Source: Parachlorella kessleri (taxonomy: Eukaryota > Chlorophyta > Trebouxiophyceae > Chlorellales > Chlorellaceae). From it: a stretch of 35,780 bases of DNA. The notes beneath the pieces were generated by a model. The model had not been told where the DNA came from and did not search any database. It saw nothing but the letters and a program-made list of their open reading frames with translations. The first letter of the stretch is position 1. Each line of letters opens with the position of its first letter. The translations under genes were made by a program, and so were the position numbers. The stretch lies in the NCBI GenBank assembly GCA_001598975.1, contig BBXU01000472.1, positions 1 to 35,780 of the forward strand, in the 5' to 3' direction. This document shows positions 32,401 through 35,780 of this stretch, one piece after another.

Positions 32401-35400
32401 CTGTGATCTGTGCCTCTCAGATGCAGGGGCCAAGGTGCGTGGCTCAGAGGCGGCTGCGGTGCTCCAAGGAATGATGGCCACCCCTGCCCCAGCACTGGTG
32501 CCGAATGGGGAGGAGGGCCCCACCTCGCCCTCACCCTCCCACCACCACCAGCAGCAGCAGCAGCAGCTTGGGCAGGGAGAGGAGCAGCTTGGAGATGGCA
32601 ACGAGGGCTTCTCGGGTGGGTATTGTTTTTCAGACGGTATCGCTTTTCGGCTGGGTACCGCTTTCCGGGTGGGTGCCGCTTGCGTGTGTAGTGTGAGTGG
32701 ACTGCCACGACTGTCTGGTCTGGAGTCGTGTCTCCCCGTTGCGCTGTCTTGGTCCACGTGTTCTCTCTCTTGCCCCTCAGCAAGGTACCCTGAGTTCTGC
32801 TTTGGAAGCACCGCTGGACTGCTTGCGCAAGTAGTTCTCCAGGCATGCCCCAGTCCCCTGTATGGGCCCCCTCCACCCCGCCCTGGTTCGCAGCAGTGTT
32901 GAGAATTCCGCTGGCCAGCTGCCGCCGTGCTGCAGAGCTTGTGGTTGCGCGGTCACCTCCCGCCACGGAAGCCTCCCGGCGCGCTGCGCTCAGCTGGGCG
33001 CCGGCGCTGGCGCTCAAGCCCTCCCGCCCAACCCTCCTGGGTCCCTGGAAGGTGGGGCTTGTGCTGCTGTGCGCTTTGCAGCTGTCTTGGTGCATGCGGT
33101 TTCTTGCAGGAAAAGCCAGGACCCTCCGCCGCCTGCTTCAAGAAAGCACCCGCTTCTCAACTGCCCTGCTAACTTACGCCGCTGCGCTGTGCCTGCGCCC
33201 TGCTCTGCCGCAGCGTGTGCTGGGCGTGCTGCTGGGTGGCGACGTACGGCAGAACGTGATGCGCGTGTCCGCAGTGGCGGGCGTGGTGGTGCTACGCACG
33301 CTGCTGCAGGACCGCATAGCGTCGCTGAACGGGCGCAGCGTGGACCTCGTGCTGCGTCAGGAGCTGGGAGCCTTCATTAGGTGAAGCGCTGTGCCTGCCT
33401 TAAATCACAGACATGTTGTCAGCCACTGCTGGGCAGGCCGCATCCAAATATGTGAGTAACCTTTGCTTCATGAGGAGCTGTGTCCCAACCACCGTATAGT
33501 CGCCGCCTATTTATCTTAAAGCATGCCCAGCAGGGGCCAGCACGGGGTCACGTATGGCGGGCAGCGTGGTGGCCTACCTTGACTCGTCATGGCCCTCACA
33601 GACAGCCCAGCACCTCGCGGGAGCCTTGACCCTGCCGCTGCCCTGTCCCCCTGCAGGCTGATTGGCGTGAGCGTGGCGCAGAGCGTGGCCAGCGCCGTGC
33701 TGGCGCCCTCCCTGCGCCAGGTGGCAGACATGCTGGCGCTGAACTGGCGCTCCCGCCTGACACGGGCGGCATGCGACAAATACCTGGCAGGCAACACCTT
33801 CTACACGGCCTCGCAGCTGGGCGGCATGCAGGTGAGCCAGAGTGCGCCACCTGGCTGGCTGGCTGCCTTGGCGGCTGGGCGGCAGGGGACAGTGTGAGAG
33901 CACAGAGTCCGGTTCGCGCAGTGTTGTCATGCGCACTTCTTGATGCCTGCGGGAATGGTGTAATGGTGTTGCCTGAGTGTGGTTGAATGATGCTAATATA
34001 GAACCAGGTGCCTTGGGTCCTGGCTATGGCATGGTGGGCAGTGTCGATGGCTCGGATTGGCTTTATTTTCTTTAGGAGCCAAGTTCTCCTTGAAGCTCCT
34101 CTGGCATTGTGAAGCACACACCCCGCCACCCTTGCTACCCCCCCCCCTACCCCCCCCGACCACACACACACACACACCATAGCCTCCCCTCCCCCTTGCA
34201 GGACATTGACCAGCGACTGACGCGTGACGTGGAGCGGCTGTGTGATGACCTGGCCGCCCTGATTCCCACCCTGGTCAAGCCCGTGGTGGATGTGGCCTGG
34301 TTCTCCTGGCAGCTGTGGCGCCTCACAGGGCGCCGCGGCGCCGTGATATTGTATGCCTACGTGGTACTGGGCTACACCTCCCTCAGGTACACCTCCCTCA
34401 GGCAGCTGGTGTCAGGAACAGCAAGGCTGGGCTGGTGGTTGAGCGGAGGTCGCGCTCTTAGGGTGTGTGGTGCTGGGCTACACCTCCCTCAGGTGCGGCG
34501 GCTGGTGTCAGCGGCAGTGGGCTGGTGGTTGAGCGTGGGTTATGCCTTTAGGTTTGTGGATGGGGTGGGGTGAGCGGGTGTTCGGATACTGGCAAAACGC
34601 TCTGCAGGTACCCATCCTGGCCATTGCAAGTCTATGGGTTGAGCAGTGAATCTCGAGAAGGGCTGCAGTCCCTACATACATGGATGGCACTTTGGCAACT
34701 CCTGGCCAGTTGGACAACACACCCACTATGTCACACCACACCACACCACACGCAGCCACCACACCACACCAAAGCAAAACCAGGGCGCATTCAGGCCAAC
34801 CACCAGTGCCGCCACTCCTTGCCTGCCTGCAGAGCGGTGACCCCCGACTTCAGCGGGCTGCTGAAGCGGGAGTACGCCCTGGAGGGCCGCTTCCGCAACG
34901 CGCACTCGCGGCTGCGCACGCACGCGGAGTCGGTGGCCTTCTTTGGCGGCGGCGAGAAGGAGGGTGAGCGATTTAGGGGTTCGGTGCTTGAGGCGCGTGG
35001 TGGCACATGAGGAGGCGGCGGCAGGAGCTGGGGGGTGCACCAGCAGTCCTGCTCCGAGTCAGCCCCAGTTGCAAGCTCCGACGCTGCCAGCCATGCAGGT
35101 GTCGCAGCCGCGGTGCTGAGGTGTGATCAATTGCTGGGCTGCAAGTCACTCCGTGGGTGGCTTACAGCTTCGTGCCAGCACATCAAACATGTCACGGCCG
35201 GCCTGCCGCCGCTGCCTGCAGGCTCACAAATCTCGGCCGCATTCAGCTCCCTGACGGCCCACCTGCGCAGCGTGATTGGCCACCGCTGGTCGTACGGCGC
35301 GGCTGACGAGTTCTTCGCCAAGCAGCTGCCGCACAACGTGACCTGGCTGCTCACGCTGCTCTTTGCGCTGGAGGCCCGGGGTGAGTCTGGCTGCAGCTGC

Positions 35401-35780
35401 CGCTGAGGCCTGGCGTTGATCAGGAGTATGACTGTACTATGGAGCGCAGTCGATGGTCCCATTGCAAGGGCATAACTTTGCGAGCCCCGTTGCCATCCCA
35501 TGTATTGGCCCTTGCTCACTGGCTGCTGTCCAACGTTGGCCCCGTCGCTCAACCCCTCCTGCAGGCGACTTTGGCAGCACCGCCTTCCAGGGCGCGCTGG
35601 TGCACGACATGCGCTACCTGGCCTCGGTCGTCACGCAGACTTTCTCAGCCTGCGGCGAGCTGCTGGCCATGCCTAACAAGCTGGCACAGATCTCCGGTGG
35701 GTGGGGGGTGCGCAGGTGGGGTGTGTGTGTGTATGGATGGGGGGGTGGGAGGGGGGGGGCGTGTGTTCGTGTGTGTGGGT
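26432..35780 (+). CDS. Full-size peroxisomal ABC transporter, ABCD/COMATOSE (PXA1) type, 3' end beyond window
   Basis: Twenty-one exons are in view, all in phase (about 1,174 codons): 26432-26589, 26684-26915, 27196-27384, 27630-27753, 27924-28079, 28384-28547, 28912-29099, 29402-29487, 29767-29947, 30383-30540, 30836-30970, 31316-31418, 31671-31768, 32075-32161, 32421-32615, 32894-33380, 33657-33831, 34202-34386, 34833-34963, 35222-35380, 35565-35696. The first half has the ABCD membrane domain ([25 protein letters not shown]) and a complete ATPase domain: Walker A GPNGAGKS (about 482-489), signature LSLGEQQR (588), Walker B AILDEC (acidic pair 612-613), H-loop ISHR (642). A His/Gln linker follows, then a second membrane domain ([52 protein letters not shown]). 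This full-size plant type imports fatty acyl-CoAs into peroxisomes for beta-oxidation. The second ATPase domain is outside the window. Intron 7 uses a GC donor. Confidence 0.94.
29984..30135 (+). repeat. GGCCGGC/GTGGGCC-rich minisatellite-like intron segment
   Basis: Intron 9 of the ABCD gene contains repeated permutations of GGTGGGCCGGC, GGCAGGCAGG and GGGTGGCC. Units are irregular, so this is a degenerate simple repeat. Confidence 0.55.
31041..31055 (+). repeat. Intronic poly-G run
   Basis: Fifteen consecutive G in intron 11 of the ABCD gene, preceded by another G5 block. Confidence 0.9.
34363..34555 (+). repeat. Tandem duplication across an exon-intron border of the ABCD gene
   Basis: The end of exon 18 and the start of intron 18 (from CTGGGCTACACCTCCCTCAG at 34367 through CTGGTGGTTGAGCG) recur about 106 nt downstream at 34473. 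The first copy also carries an extra 15-nt TACACCTCCCTCAGG repeat. The duplication copies the 5' splice site: AG|GTACAC at 34387 and AG|GTGCGG at 34493. Confidence 0.75.
34734..34771 (+). repeat. CACCA/CCACA simple repeat
   Basis: Short tandem CACAC-type units in intron 18 of the ABCD gene. Confidence 0.7.

Noticed and set aside
1..35780. tRNA, rRNA, CRISPR, LTR retrotransposon or viral insertion
   Set aside because: Looked for cloverleaf arms, regular spaced repeats, long direct repeats and reverse-transcriptase or capsid motifs; none was seen by eye, though a tool scan would be more sensitive.

Overview
This is nuclear DNA from a green alga (Chlorophyta). Evidence: GC- and CAG-rich coding sequence, many short introns (mostly GT donors with TGCAG acceptors), TGTAA-type 3' signals after some genes, and plant-lineage proteins: a full-size peroxisomal ABCD/COMATOSE transporter, an FTSH4-type mitochondrial protease and a membrane-anchored rubredoxin. 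Class (Chlorophyceae or Trebouxiophyceae) cannot be settled by reading. Gene models below are spliced by hand from donors, acceptors and reading phase.

Layout. 1-2058 (+): 3' part of a WD40-repeat gene ending in a poly-Gln tail. 2302 to beyond 3475 (-): unrecognised single-pass membrane protein, 5' exons unresolved. 5394-6636 (-): rubredoxin with a C-terminal membrane anchor. 6981-9846 (+): major facilitator transporter, divergent from the rubredoxin gene. 10169-12137 (+): unrecognised secreted protein with five N-glycosylation sequons. 12427-14257 (+): EamA/DMT transporter. 15379-17591 (-): BUD22/SRFBP1-type ribosome-biogenesis protein. 18014-24144 (+): FTSH4/YME1-type mitochondrial i-AAA protease, 16 exons. 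24145-26431: gene-poor interval holding a complete non-autonomous hAT-like transposon of 691 bp with exact 8-bp target duplications, and a possible Kazal-like remnant. 26432 to the window end (+): first 21 exons of a full-size ABCD transporter, cut off before its second nucleotide-binding domain.

The genes act in different compartments (plastid, mitochondrion, peroxisome, nucleolus, membranes) and do not form a pathway or cluster. Two head-to-head pairs (rubredoxin/MFS, BUD22/FTSH4) share short intergenic regions. I found no convincing new multi-gene system. The most novel items are the hAT-like element, the two unrecognised membrane/secreted proteins, a duplicated C-terminal signature in the BUD22-like protein, GC-AG introns, and a duplication across an exon-intron border in the ABCD gene.
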